In this document: positions 8,431 to 17,562 of the stretch, in pieces
How the letters are laid out: the number at the start of each line of letters is the position of its first letter
Position numbering within the stretch: position 1 is the stretch's first letter
Assembly: GCA_964343305.1 (NCBI GenBank)
Contig: CAYFJO010000016.1
Span: 1 to 60,336, forward strand
DNA length: 60,336 bases
Origin: CAYFJO01 sp964343305
GTDB lineage: Bacteria > Planctomycetota > Planctomycetia > Pirellulales > Pirellulaceae
Direction of reading: 5' to 3'
Notes under the pieces: model-generated
Databases searched by the model: none
The model's input: the letters and a program-made list of their open reading frames with translations, nothing else
What the model was told of the DNA's origin: nothing
Made by a program: the position numbers and the translations under genes

Positions 8431-9252
8431 TTAAGTCGTTGATTTCTTCCAGGTGTAGATGCTGTACGCGTCGGGATTGTATGACTCGCCTTCGCGGGGA
8501 ACATCGTCTTCGACTTCAAGCGGAGCGGGACCAGCGAACCACATGCGCGGTTTGGTGTTCTTGTCCGTGCGCAGTTGTGTCAATTCGCCATCCGCCGCTT
8601 TGGCTTCAGCCATCGCTTTGCTGATGCTCGACTGCGGATCGTTCAAGTCGCCAAAGTACAGCGCCTCGGATGGACACGTCGGCACACACGCCGGCTCCAT
8701 GTCGTTTTCAACGCGGTGGTAACAGTTGTGGCATTTGACCGATTGCGCGGCGACCGGATCGAGATAGATCGCGCCATAAGGACAAACTTCGATACATGTG
8801 CCGTGACCGCAACAAACGTTGTAGTCGATCGCCACCGTGCCGCCTTCGGCCTTGCGCATCGCTCCGCAAGGACACGCTTTGATGCACGGTGCGTCCTCGC
8901 AATGCTGGCACGACATGGGCAAGAACATCCGGGCGACTTTCGGATATTCGCCCACGTCCTTGTAAAACGTCTGGCGAATGTAGTTGCCCAGCGGCACATC
9001 GTTCTCGGCCTTGCAGCTCACTTCGCAACCGTGGCAGCCAAAACAACGCCGCGTGTCGACGAGCCAGCCGTAGCGCTTGCCGTCGTCTGGTGCCTTGATG
9101 CGATCGGCCCAAAACTCCTCGGGTTGAAACTTGTCGTCGTTCGGCTCAATTTCGTTTTTCGGCTCACCGGCGGCCGCACTTGCCAACGGTACAGCGGCCA
9201 AGGCAGCGGACGATTTCTTTAGAAAATCCCGACGATTGGTTTGATCGGCCAC
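8431..9252 (-). CDS. TAT-exported four-cluster ferredoxin subunit (DmsB/PsrB/TtrB-like)
   Basis: A 273-residue electron-transfer subunit with its own twin-arginine leader (RRDFLKK, residues 7-13) and an alanine-rich signal region ending near residue 28. Cysteine groups: C70/C73/C76/C80, C115/C118/C123/C127, C147/C148/C153/C157 and C174/C177/C189/C193. In the third group the canonical second cysteine position (150) is histidine, while C147 and C148 are adjacent. It should pass electrons to the molybdopterin subunit encoded 77 bp downstream. The operon lacks an NrfD/PsrC-type membrane subunit, so the quinone link must be elsewhere or be soluble. Confidence 0.85.
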   Translation of the reverse strand: MADQTNRRDFLKKSSAALAAVPLASAAAGEPKNEIEPNDDKFQPEEFWADRIKAPDDGKRYGWLVDTRRCFGCHGCEVSCKAENDVPLGNYIRQTFYKDVGEYPKVARMFLPMSCQHCEDAPCIKACPCGAMRKAEGGTVAIDYNVCCGHGTCIEVCPYGAIYLDPVAAQSVKCHNCYHRVENDMEPACVPTCPSEALYFGDLNDPQSSISKAMAEAKAADGELTQLRTDKNTKPRMWFAGPAPLEVEDDVPREGESYNPDAYSIYTWKKSTT

Positions 9253-9402
9253 GGAGAATTCCTCACATTCGCCACTCTAAATGATTTCAAATGCTAATGA
9301 ATCAAGCATTGTATCATCATATTTTGTATACTTTCAACACGTGGGGCAATGCTTTTCGCCATGGTCTTTCGACCGGGCAGGAGAAACATGACGATGGCGG
9401 TC

Positions 9403-10518
9403 CTAGGCTAATGCACCAATTAACCAGTAGCACGTCGCACCCAATGCGGCGCCGAGCGGCAGTGTGATGATCCAGGCGGCCAGGATCGTAGTGACGACTT
9501 TCCAACGCGCTTGGCCCGTCGCCGTGCCGATGCCGAACAACGCTCCGCAACTGACATGCGTTGTCGAAACGGGCTGACCCAATCGGCTGGCCACGATCAC
9601 GATCAAGCCTGTAAACAGATTCGCCGTGAATCCTTGACCATGATTCATCGATGTGATTTTCTGGCTCATCGTTTCCGCAACTCGGCGAGCGCTGATGATG
9701 CCGCCGATGGCGATCGCGGCACCGACAAGGGCGAGGCTGGCAAACCCGTTGAGATGGGGAGCGACCAGCAACAGCGCCGCAATCTTTGGTGTGTCGTTTA
9801 TCCCACGAGCAAAACTAACCATGCCAGACGACAGAAAATGCATTCGATCGAGCGCGGTGGTTGCATCGACGCCAAGCATCTGGCCTTGGTATCGGCTGTG
9901 GCATGTCACGGTGTCGCCGATCGTGACCGACAACTGTTCGGCTCGTTCGCAGGCTGCCGTGTCGCACGACGACGGGATCACTTCGATCGTTTCATTGCCG
10001 ACACACAAACACGTTTCGGAAGTGATGCCAAGCCAACGACGCATGAAGCTGCAGACCGGATAGATGAGCATCGTCACCACCATCGCGATCAGCGGACTGG
10101 CAATCAGGGGCGTGACGAAGCCTGAGCCAAGTTTACCATACGAAATCGCCGAACCTGCGGCCCAGCCCGATCCAATCAATGCTCCAACAAGGCTGTGTGT
10201 CGTGGAGATCGGCATGCCGATTCGCGTGGCGATGAGGACGGTCAAACCCGCGCCAAGTGCGACCGCCGCGGCATAGCTTGCCGTGCCGGCCAAGGCCGGA
10301 TCGACGAGGCCTTTGCCAGAGAAACTCGTCAGCAACGCGCCGGCAAGAAATACGGCTGCGAGCGAACCCAACAGTGTTGTAACCGTGGCCCAGACAAGCG
10401 CCGCTCGATAATTCGTCGTGCCGCTGCCGAACAGCGTTGCCACGCCTTTGAAATTGTCATTCGCCCCGTTGGCGTAGGCGAGACAAAGTGCGGCGAGAAG
10501 AACGATGGCGAGCGTCAT
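9403..10518 (-). CDS. PiT-family inorganic phosphate transporter
   Basis: A 371-residue polytopic membrane protein of the PHO4/PiT family, which imports phosphate with cations. Both family signatures are present: YANGANDNFKGVATL near the N-terminus and RGINDTPKIAALLL in the second half, plus the paired GMPISTTHSLVGAL and GQPVSTTHVSCGAL motifs. The frame is open to 10614, but that would overlap the upstream porin. The internal ATG at 10518 starts exactly at a transmembrane helix and is preferred. A polar loop around the middle holds several cysteines (ETCLCVGN, SSCDTAACERA). Its neighbour is an OprP-like porin, which fits phosphate uptake across both membranes. Confidence 0.85.
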   Translation of the reverse strand: MTLAIVLLAALCLAYANGANDNFKGVATLFGSGTTNYRAALVWATVTTLLGSLAAVFLAGALLTSFSGKGLVDPALAGTASYAAAVALGAGLTVLIATRIGMPISTTHSLVGALIGSGWAAGSAISYGKLGSGFVTPLIASPLIAMVVTMLIYPVCSFMRRWLGITSETCLCVGNETIEVIPSSCDTAACERAEQLSVTIGDTVTCHSRYQGQMLGVDATTALDRMHFLSSGMVSFARGINDTPKIAALLLVAPHLNGFASLALVGAAIAIGGIISARRVAETMSQKITSMNHGQGFTANLFTGLIVIVASRLGQPVSTTHVSCGALFGIGTATGQARWKVVTTILAAWIITLPLGAALGATCYWLIGALA

Positions 10519-10595
10519 TGCGGCGTGACTTGTTAAGGCGAGGGGCGTACCCTCAAGGATACCCTCGCCCGGATGCCCTTGCCACTGGCAGAAGA
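10519..10595. repeat. short intergenic inverted repeat between porin and PiT genes
   Basis: Within this 77-bp gap the stretch from about 10536 to 10571 contains GGCGAGGG and CCCTCGCC arms with a spacer. It resembles a stem that could attenuate or terminate transcription after the porin. Confidence 0.4.
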
Positions 10596-12011
10596 TCAAA
10601 ACGCGACTTGCCAAGCGCTGCGGATCATGATGCCATTGTCGCCGCGGCGGTAGTTCGCGCCGCTGTTGTTCGCCGGGCTGCCGTCCAGATGCGTGACGTC
10701 AAGGGTGAACTTGTTGTTGTGGCCGTGGAAGAACCAGTTGATGCCGCCGGCGTATTCCCAGTGGTCGCCGTACGCTCCGTCGACTACGCCGATGCGACCG
10801 TTGATTTCGAACGTCTGCGGGATGAGCATGTAGCCCGTCGCAAAATAAAAGCCGTGGTCGTAGATTTTGCTGATGCCCGTCGGGCCGTCGGCACCAATGT
10901 CCGTCAGCCAGCGCATGAAGTACTCGCTGTTGAAGCTGAACCCACGCCACTTCATGGCGATGTCGGCCGCGTATAGATAAACGTCGAATTCATTGACCCG
11001 CACACCGGGGGCCAGTGCCCCCGTGTCGACCAGCCTCACACCGTCGCTGAGACGGACGAAGTTTTGTTCGGCGTGTGGCGTGCCGCTGGCGTCAGGGGAT
11101 TGCTTGGCATAGGTAAAACTGTTGCCGATCCGCACGACCGGCGTGCAATGCCAACCCATGTCCGAATAGCCGCTGCCAAATTCGCCCAAGGGTTCGCACC
11201 ACGTCGAGATCGAGTACATGAAATTGTCGTCAATGTTGGCCGGATTAGTGTCGGCGGTCTGGAAGCCGTTGCCAATCATGGTGCGATAGTGGAATCCCTC
11301 GACCGGCTCGCCGATGGCCCACAGGCCGACGGTTCGATCGGGCCGGAAAAACGTCGTGGGCATCGAGCGGTCGCCGAATCGCATGGCCAGCGCTCCGGCC
11401 AACCAATCGCGGCTGCCCGGGATGAACGCTTTGCCCGCGTACAGATTAAACGCATCGCTGAATTTGTAATTGAACCAGAAATCCTGGGCGACGGCGCGAT
11501 GGTTATCGTCCGTGTCGAAATCGATTTGGACGTAGAATTGAAGTTTGGGATTATGAACGTGTCCGCCAAACGCGATGCGGCCGCGTTCAATCTCGTAATC
11601 GTTTCGCGGCTCGATCCGCACGATGTTGCCGGATGCGCGATCGAGGTAGCTTTGTTGCTCGCGAATGAATGCCGTGTGGCGAAATTGAATTCGGCCGTTG
11701 ACTTTCAATTGAAACGGGTTTTTCTGTTTGTCCTTGGGCTTGATCAAGAAGCCTTTATCGTAGAGCACTGACCAGGCGGGGTCGGTGTCGTCCGACTTCT
11801 TTTCGTCAGCGGATGCGTTGGACCAGTGGTTGTAATTGGTTGGTTGGACTTGGTCGAACCGCTGGACTGTTGGATGGGTGGCGGGTAAACGTTGGATGGT
11901 TTGCGAAGTCGCTGGTGGTTGAAACCAGTTATCGTTGGCGCATAACGAACCGGTCACCGCGATCAGCACGGCGATGTTCAGCAAACCGGTGACGAACCGT
12001 TTTAGTTGCAT
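10596..12011 (-). CDS. OprP/OprO-like phosphate-selective porin
   Basis: A 471-residue outer-membrane beta-barrel of the Porin_O_P type. The start at 12011 gives a signal peptide (MQLKRFVTGLLNIAVLIAVT...SLCA). The longer open frame upstream merely translates a palindromic repeat. Family features are the VNGRIQFRHTAF strand, YEIERGRIAFGGHVHNPKLQ, FDTDD..VAQDFWFNYKF and the aromatic C-terminal residue WQVAF. It is followed by the PiT transporter, so the pair probably carries phosphate through outer and inner membrane. A repeat element lies 47 bp upstream of the start. Confidence 0.8.
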   Translation of the reverse strand: MQLKRFVTGLLNIAVLIAVTGSLCANDNWFQPPATSQTIQRLPATHPTVQRFDQVQPTNYNHWSNASADEKKSDDTDPAWSVLYDKGFLIKPKDKQKNPFQLKVNGRIQFRHTAFIREQQSYLDRASGNIVRIEPRNDYEIERGRIAFGGHVHNPKLQFYVQIDFDTDDNHRAVAQDFWFNYKFSDAFNLYAGKAFIPGSRDWLAGALAMRFGDRSMPTTFFRPDRTVGLWAIGEPVEGFHYRTMIGNGFQTADTNPANIDDNFMYSISTWCEPLGEFGSGYSDMGWHCTPVVRIGNSFTYAKQSPDASGTPHAEQNFVRLSDGVRLVDTGALAPGVRVNEFDVYLYAADIAMKWRGFSFNSEYFMRWLTDIGADGPTGISKIYDHGFYFATGYMLIPQTFEINGRIGVVDGAYGDHWEYAGGINWFFHGHNNKFTLDVTHLDGSPANNSGANYRRGDNGIMIRSAWQVAF

Positions 12012-12058
12012 CGTTGAATTTCTAGCAATCGAGTTGTTCGTCGAGCCTGAAACAATTG

Positions 12059-12116
12059 TGTGCCACTGGCTCTGCCAGTGCCGAGCCCATGGCACTGGCA
12101 GAGCCAGTGGCACACA
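12059..12116. repeat. TGTGCCACTGG palindromic element, copy 1
   Basis: Left arm 12059-12080 begins TGTGCCACTGGCTCTGCC, and the right arm 12093-12116 is its complement. Arms are about 22 bp with a 12-base loop. It lies 47 bp upstream of the porin start. Copies 2 and 3 are at 16012-16083 and 34471-34546. Confidence 0.9.
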
Positions 12117-12134
12117 GATTCAAAAATGTTCTGC

Positions 12135-12566
12135 CTATCGTTCGACGGAAAGGTGTCCCTGGCTGGGGCGAGCGGTGGTCAGGACGGGCGGTTGAATGTG
12201 CTTTGCGGTTTCGCTTTTCTCCGCACACTTTTCGCAAGGCTCCGTACACGATTTGCAAACCGGGTGCCAAACGTATTTGCACGATGGGCACTCAAATTCG
12301 ATCTTCTTCAACACGTAAACGTATTTGAGCCTGGCACACTTGGGCGGGTCGCTACATTTTTCCCACGGAAATTTGACGCGCGGAATGCAGATCGGTTTGC
12401 ACTCGACTTGCCAGCAGTGTTTTTTTTCATTCACCTCTTCACAGGTCAGTTTGCAGACGTGTCGACAATGCGGGCACTTGATGGCACAGCCACATTCGCC
12501 GGCCGCGGTGAATTGGCTCGTCAAGATGGCAAAACACAGCCCTAACAGGACGACAATGGAACGCAT
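12135..12566 (-). CDS. small secreted cysteine-rich protein of unknown function
   Basis: A 143-residue protein with a clear signal peptide (MRSIVVLLGLCFAILTSQFTAAGE). The mature part holds many paired cysteines (CGCAIKCPHCRHVCKLTC, CWQVECKPICIPRVKFPW, CPSCKYVWHPVCKSC). The spacing suggests disulfides or a zinc-ribbon-like metal site outside the cytoplasm. The start at 12566 is chosen because GGAGA lies seven bases upstream; a start six codons earlier lacks this. It stands between two porins on the same strand. I do not recognise a named family; similar small CxxC-rich exported proteins are common in planctomycetes. Confidence 0.65.
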   Translation of the reverse strand: MRSIVVLLGLCFAILTSQFTAAGECGCAIKCPHCRHVCKLTCEEVNEKKHCWQVECKPICIPRVKFPWEKCSDPPKCARLKYVYVLKKIEFECPSCKYVWHPVCKSCTEPCEKCAEKSETAKHIQPPVLTTARPSQGHLSVER

Positions 12567-12599
12567 ATTGATTCTCCGTGACAATGGTTGTTCGTGATA

Positions 12600-12632
12600 A
12601 GCATCCCGGCTGTTTCAAACAGCCGGGATGCT
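12600..12632. repeat. perfect 33-bp palindrome
   Basis: AGCATCCCGGCTGTTT followed by one C and the exact complement. It sits just 3' of the second porin gene and 5' of the cysteine-rich gene. It could act as a factor-independent stop, but no T run follows in the minus direction, so a REP-type element is as likely. Confidence 0.8.
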
Positions 12633-12642
12633 GGCGGCGATG

Positions 12643-14160
12643 TTAAAAGTCGATCATGAACCGTGTACCGTAAGCGTGGAAGTTTCCGGCGGTGATCCCC
12701 GTCACTCCGCCAACGGGGACGGAGCGGTTGCGAATGTCGCCGATGATATAGTTGAATTGCACCTTGGCATGGGCGTTCCAGAACCAGTTCAACGCCACCG
12801 TGAAATTGTTCTCGACGCCGCCGAAGACGTTCTCGTCGGTGATATCCAGGTACGAATAACGAGCGGCGATTTGCAGCGCACCCAGACCATGTGCCCGGCC
12901 GCCGTCGCACGTTCGCACGAGGAAGAAGTTCTCAAACGGTTTCACGCGTCCAAGGATGCCTCTCTGACGATCGTATGGTTGATGTTCGCCGGTCAGGAAA
13001 TACGACGCGTAGATATACGCACCGTGGAAATACAAATCCGTTGCTCCGGTCCGTTGTGCCCAGTTGAATTGATATTCGCCAACGACCTGTAATGGTCCGA
13101 CGTTCAGGATGCTTTCCAGGCCAAGGATTTCGTAGGTATTGATACCCGCAATTCGACCCGTATCGATCCAGCGACTGTCCGAACGGTTTTCACCACGAGT
13201 TCGAAAACGGCCATCGTTTGCGTTCGTGTCGGCGGCCGTCGCGTTGCCATCTGGCCTGGCAAACATGCCTGCCACCGCCCAGTGAAAATAGCCACGGCCG
13301 CCCGACGAATCGTCATACCAAGGACTGCTGGCCAGGCGCACATTGCCGCTCATCTGCAACGAATCGCCGATCGACCGGCCATCGGTTGAGGTGTTTTCCA
13401 AAAAGTAAGCGCCGTACCGCCAGTTATACACTTCGTCGTCGGTGTAGCCGTACGCGCAAATCCCCACGCGCCGAGCATCTTCGTTGAACGCCTCGACGAC
13501 CAGCGGCCGTTCCATGAAGACGTTGTAGCGGCTGCTGTTCAAGTGGTCCAAACCGATCGGCCGCTTTTGGTTTCCGATCAACACGGACTGGTTGAATGGC
13601 AGTTCTGTCCATCCCAGATAATTGTCTTTGTATTCCGGTGTGCCAGGGTTATTGAAATCGACTTCCATCTTGTACACCATCGTGTCAAACGCGTTGCCTT
13701 GCCATGCGATCCGTAAGCGGCGAAACGCCCAGCGGTCTTCGGGATCGGTGCCGTCGATCGTGGCGGGTGGCGTCGAGGGGGGATTTTCAAACCAACCCAC
13801 AACGGGACTCGACTTTGGAAAGCCCCAAAAATCGGCGTGGATTCGGCCCGTGACTTTGATCGACGGCTTCTTGGCCCCGTCAGCTTTTTTCTTTGCCGCA
13901 TCGGCTTGTTGTTTTGCGTACGCCTCTTCCAAAAAGCCAAGTCGCGATTCAACCGTCTTTTCCTCGCTGAAAGCCAGGGGCTCGACCTTGGGAAGCCGCC
14001 CAATGCGAAACTCGCTGGGTGTCCCAGGTGTCGACTCTGCGCCAACCCACTGTGCTGACGCTCGATCGACACGGCCCAGAACCGCAAACAGCAATATGAG
14101 AATAACCCTTATCTTCCGCTCCACCGCCCATGACTCCATCATTTGGCATTTACCGATCAA
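12643..14160 (-). CDS. OprP/OprO-like porin with N-terminal coiled coil
   Basis: A 505-residue outer-membrane porin of the Porin_O_P family. After a signal peptide (hydrophobic VILILLFAVLG, cleavage near ASA-Q) it has a charged helix (LGFLEEAYAKQQADAAKKK) that could trimerise or reach the cell wall. The barrel then begins at IKVTGRIHADFW. Strand motifs RWAFRRLRIAWQGNAFD, MEVDFNN, LIGNQKRPIGLDHLNSSRYNVFMERP and the terminal TRFMIDF are typical. In-frame ATGs at 14142 and 14139 would give the same signal peptide with a shorter n-region. The substrate is not evident; phosphate or polyphosphate is plausible from the family and the neighbouring PiT/porin pair. Confidence 0.8.
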   Translation of the reverse strand: MIGKCQMMESWAVERKIRVILILLFAVLGRVDRASAQWVGAESTPGTPSEFRIGRLPKVEPLAFSEEKTVESRLGFLEEAYAKQQADAAKKKADGAKKPSIKVTGRIHADFWGFPKSSPVVGWFENPPSTPPATIDGTDPEDRWAFRRLRIAWQGNAFDTMVYKMEVDFNNPGTPEYKDNYLGWTELPFNQSVLIGNQKRPIGLDHLNSSRYNVFMERPLVVEAFNEDARRVGICAYGYTDDEVYNWRYGAYFLENTSTDGRSIGDSLQMSGNVRLASSPWYDDSSGGRGYFHWAVAGMFARPDGNATAADTNANDGRFRTRGENRSDSRWIDTGRIAGINTYEILGLESILNVGPLQVVGEYQFNWAQRTGATDLYFHGAYIYASYFLTGEHQPYDRQRGILGRVKPFENFFLVRTCDGGRAHGLGALQIAARYSYLDITDENVFGGVENNFTVALNWFWNAHAKVQFNYIIGDIRNRSVPVGGVTGITAGNFHAYGTRFMIDF

Positions 14161-14320
14161 CGCACAGATTAGGTTTCGTCATGTGTTGCCGGAAATAATA
14201 TTAAGATTCGGTTTACCCAAATGACCCGTTTGAAGCGCAAAGAGAAGACGTTTGGCATAACTGTTTTAGACGTTATGACCGGACCGCGCATGGCAAACAG
14301 AATCGATTATGCCGGTTGGC

Positions 14321-14388
14321 GTAGCCGAAGTCGCCAAGACTTCGGACGATTCGCCGCTCGATCCCAAAGTCTTGGCGACTTGGGCTAC
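14321..14388. repeat. intergenic inverted repeat 'TAGCCGAAGTCGCC' element
   Basis: Left arm 14321-14345 contains TAGCCGAAGTCGCCAAGACT, and right arm 14363-14388 is its near-complement. The rest of 14161-14393 shows no gene. A degenerate half copy lies inside the HEAT-repeat gene at about 43985-44009. Confidence 0.8.
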
Positions 14389-14393
14389 AAGAA

Positions 14394-15959
14394 TCACATG
14401 CACTGCGTCGGACAGCCAAGCGCCCGGTGCAAACGGAATTGAGCTTCGTTGTAATCGACTAACGCACGAAGAGACTCGCGTCGGGCTTGATCGAGGGCCT
14501 GGATCGATTGCAGCACTTCCAGTGGCAACCCTTGAGCCTGGCGAATGCGGCTGATGTTTCGCTCGTACGAAGCCAAGGCAGCTTGCACGCCACCTTCGGC
14601 CGTCGCGATCTGTCGTACGCGCGACGTGACCTGGGCATGTGCTTCGGCGATCTCGCGGGCCACGCGGTCCATCGTTTGGACTTGGCGCAGGCGAGCTTGA
14701 TCGATCCGCGCGCGGGCTTCGTTGCGTGCCGATGCTTCGCCAAAACCAAGATTGCGCACTTCCCAGTAGGCGGCAGCGTCAAAGTCTAGTCGCTCGGCGA
14801 AGTTGGTCGTTGACGACGAACCGGCACTGCCGCCGAATCCGCTATAGCTCATTCCCAAAAGCACACTCGGCACCAACGGCGCGAATCGTTCGCGACGCAA
14901 ACGCTCGATCGCTTCGCCCACCAGGTGGCGGCTTTGTGCAAGTTCCGGGCGGTTGGACAATCCGGTGGCTAACATCTCATTGCGAGGCATGTTGGCAGCG
15001 ACCAGGTGGATCGTCATCACGCCGGTTTCTTGCGGCAACAAGGTCGTCGATGGATCGACATGCAACAACTCAGCCAACCGCGTGCTCGCCACAGCCGCCG
15101 CTTCCTCGGCTCGTACGACTTCGTTCTCGCGCAGTGAAAGCTCCGTACGTGCCCGGTCGGCATCGGCTTGGCCACCTTGGCCACTGTCGGCAAACGTGGT
15201 GGTCATGTCGGCCAACTGCCGGGCGTGGTGACGCGTTTCTTCGGCAATTCGTTGTTGCTGAGCCGAACGCAACAGCTCTAAGTAGGCCAACGATGTTTCC
15301 AGCAGCACGTCGTTTTTCGTGGCACGAGCTTCGTCGTGACGAGCGGCCGTTCGCAGTCCCGCGATACGTGGCTGGAAAAGTGCATCGGTCGTGTGAAACT
15401 TCGCCGCTACACCAGGAACGGCAGGCGTTCCCGCACCAATCGCCCGGAGGCCAAGTCCCGTTTGCAGCGACGCACGATTCACGTCGGTCACCGCGCCGCC
15501 GGAAGCCTGCAATGTGCCGTCGTGTTTGTTGTAGTTCACACCACCACGAATCGAGGGCAACCACAACGTCTGGGCACCATGCAATTGGGCCATCGCTTCT
15601 CGGATCCGTGCGTTGGCAAATTCCACTTGCGGGTTTTGTCCCGCGGCCATGGACAGAGCGGTCGAAAAGTCGATGGGCCGAGAGTTTTGCAGGTCGTGCG
15701 GATGTGTTTGAAAATTGGCTTGATGTTGATACTGAGTCAATCGGACGTTGGCTGGCGATGTTGCAGGTTGGTTCGCCGGTGCGTTGACGTGGTAAATCGG
15801 ATATCGCTGAGCCTGAACGGCGGGCGACCAGCTTTGATGCGGTTTTTGACCAGAGTAGGGTGGTGGTTGCTGGACCGGACGTCCGCCAACACATCCTGCC
15901 AATGCCAGACATAGACCAGCGATCCATGAACTGGACACCACAAAAGCACTATTAGACAT
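14394..15959 (-). CDS. TolC-family outer-membrane efflux lipoprotein
   Basis: A 521-residue outer-membrane channel of the TolC/CzcC type. The start at 15959 gives a lipoprotein signal with lipobox LAGC (Cys23); longer frames run through a palindromic repeat and are rejected. After a proline/glutamine-rich linker, two homologous helical halves follow. The first begins at ALSMAAGQNPQVEFANARIREA, and the second at MLATGLSNRPELAQSRHLVGEA. Both contain the long alpha-barrel helices typical of the family. It is transcribed away from the adaptor and RND pump genes, which start about 340 bp away, and should form the exit duct of the same efflux complex. Confidence 0.8.
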   Translation of the reverse strand: MSNSAFVVSSSWIAGLCLALAGCVGGRPVQQPPPYSGQKPHQSWSPAVQAQRYPIYHVNAPANQPATSPANVRLTQYQHQANFQTHPHDLQNSRPIDFSTALSMAAGQNPQVEFANARIREAMAQLHGAQTLWLPSIRGGVNYNKHDGTLQASGGAVTDVNRASLQTGLGLRAIGAGTPAVPGVAAKFHTTDALFQPRIAGLRTAARHDEARATKNDVLLETSLAYLELLRSAQQQRIAEETRHHARQLADMTTTFADSGQGGQADADRARTELSLRENEVVRAEEAAAVASTRLAELLHVDPSTTLLPQETGVMTIHLVAANMPRNEMLATGLSNRPELAQSRHLVGEAIERLRRERFAPLVPSVLLGMSYSGFGGSAGSSSTTNFAERLDFDAAAYWEVRNLGFGEASARNEARARIDQARLRQVQTMDRVAREIAEAHAQVTSRVRQIATAEGGVQAALASYERNISRIRQAQGLPLEVLQSIQALDQARRESLRALVDYNEAQFRLHRALGCPTQCM

Positions 15960-16011
15960 GGATGGCACTCCGTTGGCGCTACATGAAAGGCGAATCGTCG
16001 GCTTGATATAG

Positions 16012-16083
16012 TGTGCCACTGGCTCTGCCAGTGCTGAAATTGAAGATGATTCGAACATACACTGGCAGAGCCAGTGGCACACA
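16012..16083. repeat. TGTGCCACTGG palindromic element, copy 2
   Basis: Left arm 16012-16033 and right arm 16060-16083 are the same complementary arms as copy 1, here with a 26-base loop. It lies 52 bp upstream of the TolC-like gene start, in the divergent promoter region of the efflux operons. The rest of this 336-bp divergent region (15960-16295) shows no gene. Confidence 0.9.
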
Positions 16084-16295
16084 ACAGGTGCGCGACTTTC
16101 ACGACGTATGAAATTCTTCTTCGACCAATCGACAAGACGCCGACCAGCGGACAACCACATGCAGCGCGCATGACCAAAGTTCCGGTCTTGGCGGTTGTAA
16201 CGGTCGTGTAGCTTGTGGACAGTTGGGCGGCAGGTAACTAGTGTAGATAGGTTAAGACAACTCTTCGCATCGCTTGCAGGTTGAAGGACGTTCGA

Positions 16296-17561
16296 ATGAA
16301 ATTGGTTTTCGTAAGCGGCACGGCAATTGGCCTGTTTGTTCTTTTGACCGTCTCGGTCGGCTGCAATGCAAACGGCGCTGCCCAAGACAACGACGACAAG
16401 TCACCCGCCAGCAAGCTCGTCACGGTAAGAATCGTCAAGGCCGAGCGCGTCGAAATGTCGCGGACGATTCGCCAGCCCGCGACGGTTCACGCCGACCAGC
16501 AAGCCAATATCTACGCAAAAGCATCCGGTTACCTCGAAAAAGTCGAGGCCGACATCGGCAAGCAAGTCAAGGCGAACGATCCGCTGGCCATCATCAGCGT
16601 CCCAGAAATGGCCAAGCAAAAGGCCCGCCAAGAGGCCAACATTAGACGCTTCGAAGCCGAAGTCGCCGTGGCCACGGCATCCGCAGCGAAAGCCAAAGCC
16701 AACGTCAAAAAATCTCGATCCCGGCTGACCGCCGCGGAAAGCGAACATGGACGAGTCGCAGATCTGGTCAAGAAGAAAGCTGTCGCCGACAAACTGCTCG
16801 ACGAAGCAAAAGAAAAACACGAAGCGGCCAAAGCCGACAAAGAAGTCGCGGATGAAGAAGTACTTCTGGCCCAAGCCAACGTGACACTGGCCACCGAAAA
16901 TGAAAACGTCGCGCGGGCCGAACTCGCCGAACTGGTTGAATTGATCAAGTACGCAACGCTACGAGCCCCGTTTAAGGGTGTCGTTGTGGCCCGCAACGTC
17001 GATCAAGGCGACCTCGTCCGCAACACCCAGTCGTCTGGCAAAGACGGCCCGCCGTTATATGTCGTGGCCAAGACCGATCCCGTGCGAGTCCGGGTGGCGA
17101 TTCCAGAGCGTGAAGCATCGCTGATCGAAATCGGCCAAGAGGCTCACGTGACGCTGCAAGCGATGTCGGGTCAACCGATCCTTATTGACGGAAAGCCACC
17201 AAAAGTCACTCGCAAAGCAGGCGGCCTCGACGAAAGCACCCGCACGCTGCTGGTCGAGATCGACATTCCCAATCCCGATGGTCATTTGATCCCCGGCATG
17301 TTCGGCGAAGCAACGATCGTCACCCAACCAAACCAATCACGCCTCGTCCTGCCCGCGAACGTCGTGCGTTACGACGAACACGGCAAGAGCTATGTCTTTG
17401 TCGTCAACAGTTCCGACAAAGTGAAAGTCGTCGACGTGACGACGGGCCTGGACACCGGCAACCAAATCGAAATCACCGCTGGACTGACCGGCGAAGAGCG
17501 CATCGCAGCAGCAATGATCCGTCGTTTGAAAGCGGGGCAGAAAGTTAAGGTTGCAGAGTAA
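16296..17561 (+). CDS. HlyD/MFP periplasmic adaptor of RND efflux system
   Basis: A 421-residue lipoprotein adaptor (lipobox SVGC, Cys23) that bridges the inner-membrane pump and the outer-membrane duct. Domains in order: lipoyl-like half (IYAKASGYLEKVEADIGKQVKANDPLAII), a long alanine/lysine/glutamate-rich coiled-coil hairpin, the second lipoyl half (YATLRAPFKGVVVARNVDQGDLV), a beta-barrel (PVRVRVAIPEREASLIEIGQ) and a membrane-proximal domain ending in VLPANVVRY. The start is the ATG with GAAGGA upstream; a TTG five codons earlier is less likely. The RND pump follows after 133 bp. Confidence 0.85.
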   Translation: MKLVFVSGTAIGLFVLLTVSVGCNANGAAQDNDDKSPASKLVTVRIVKAERVEMSRTIRQPATVHADQQANIYAKASGYLEKVEADIGKQVKANDPLAIISVPEMAKQKARQEANIRRFEAEVAVATASAAKAKANVKKSRSRLTAAESEHGRVADLVKKKAVADKLLDEAKEKHEAAKADKEVADEEVLLAQANVTLATENENVARAELAELVELIKYATLRAPFKGVVVARNVDQGDLVRNTQSSGKDGPPLYVVAKTDPVRVRVAIPEREASLIEIGQEAHVTLQAMSGQPILIDGKPPKVTRKAGGLDESTRTLLVEIDIPNPDGHLIPGMFGEATIVTQPNQSRLVLPANVVRYDEHGKSYVFVVNSSDKVKVVDVTTGLDTGNQIEITAGLTGEERIAAAMIRRLKAGQKVKVAE

Positions 17562-17562
17562 A

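Noticed and set aside
12060..12545. 161-codon plus-strand frame over the cysteine-rich gene
   Set aside because: It begins inside a palindromic repeat and runs antisense to a gene with signal peptide and ribosome-binding site.
12600..12632. Definite factor-independent terminator
   Set aside because: The stem is perfect, but no T run follows it in the direction of the genes, so it is listed only as a repeat.
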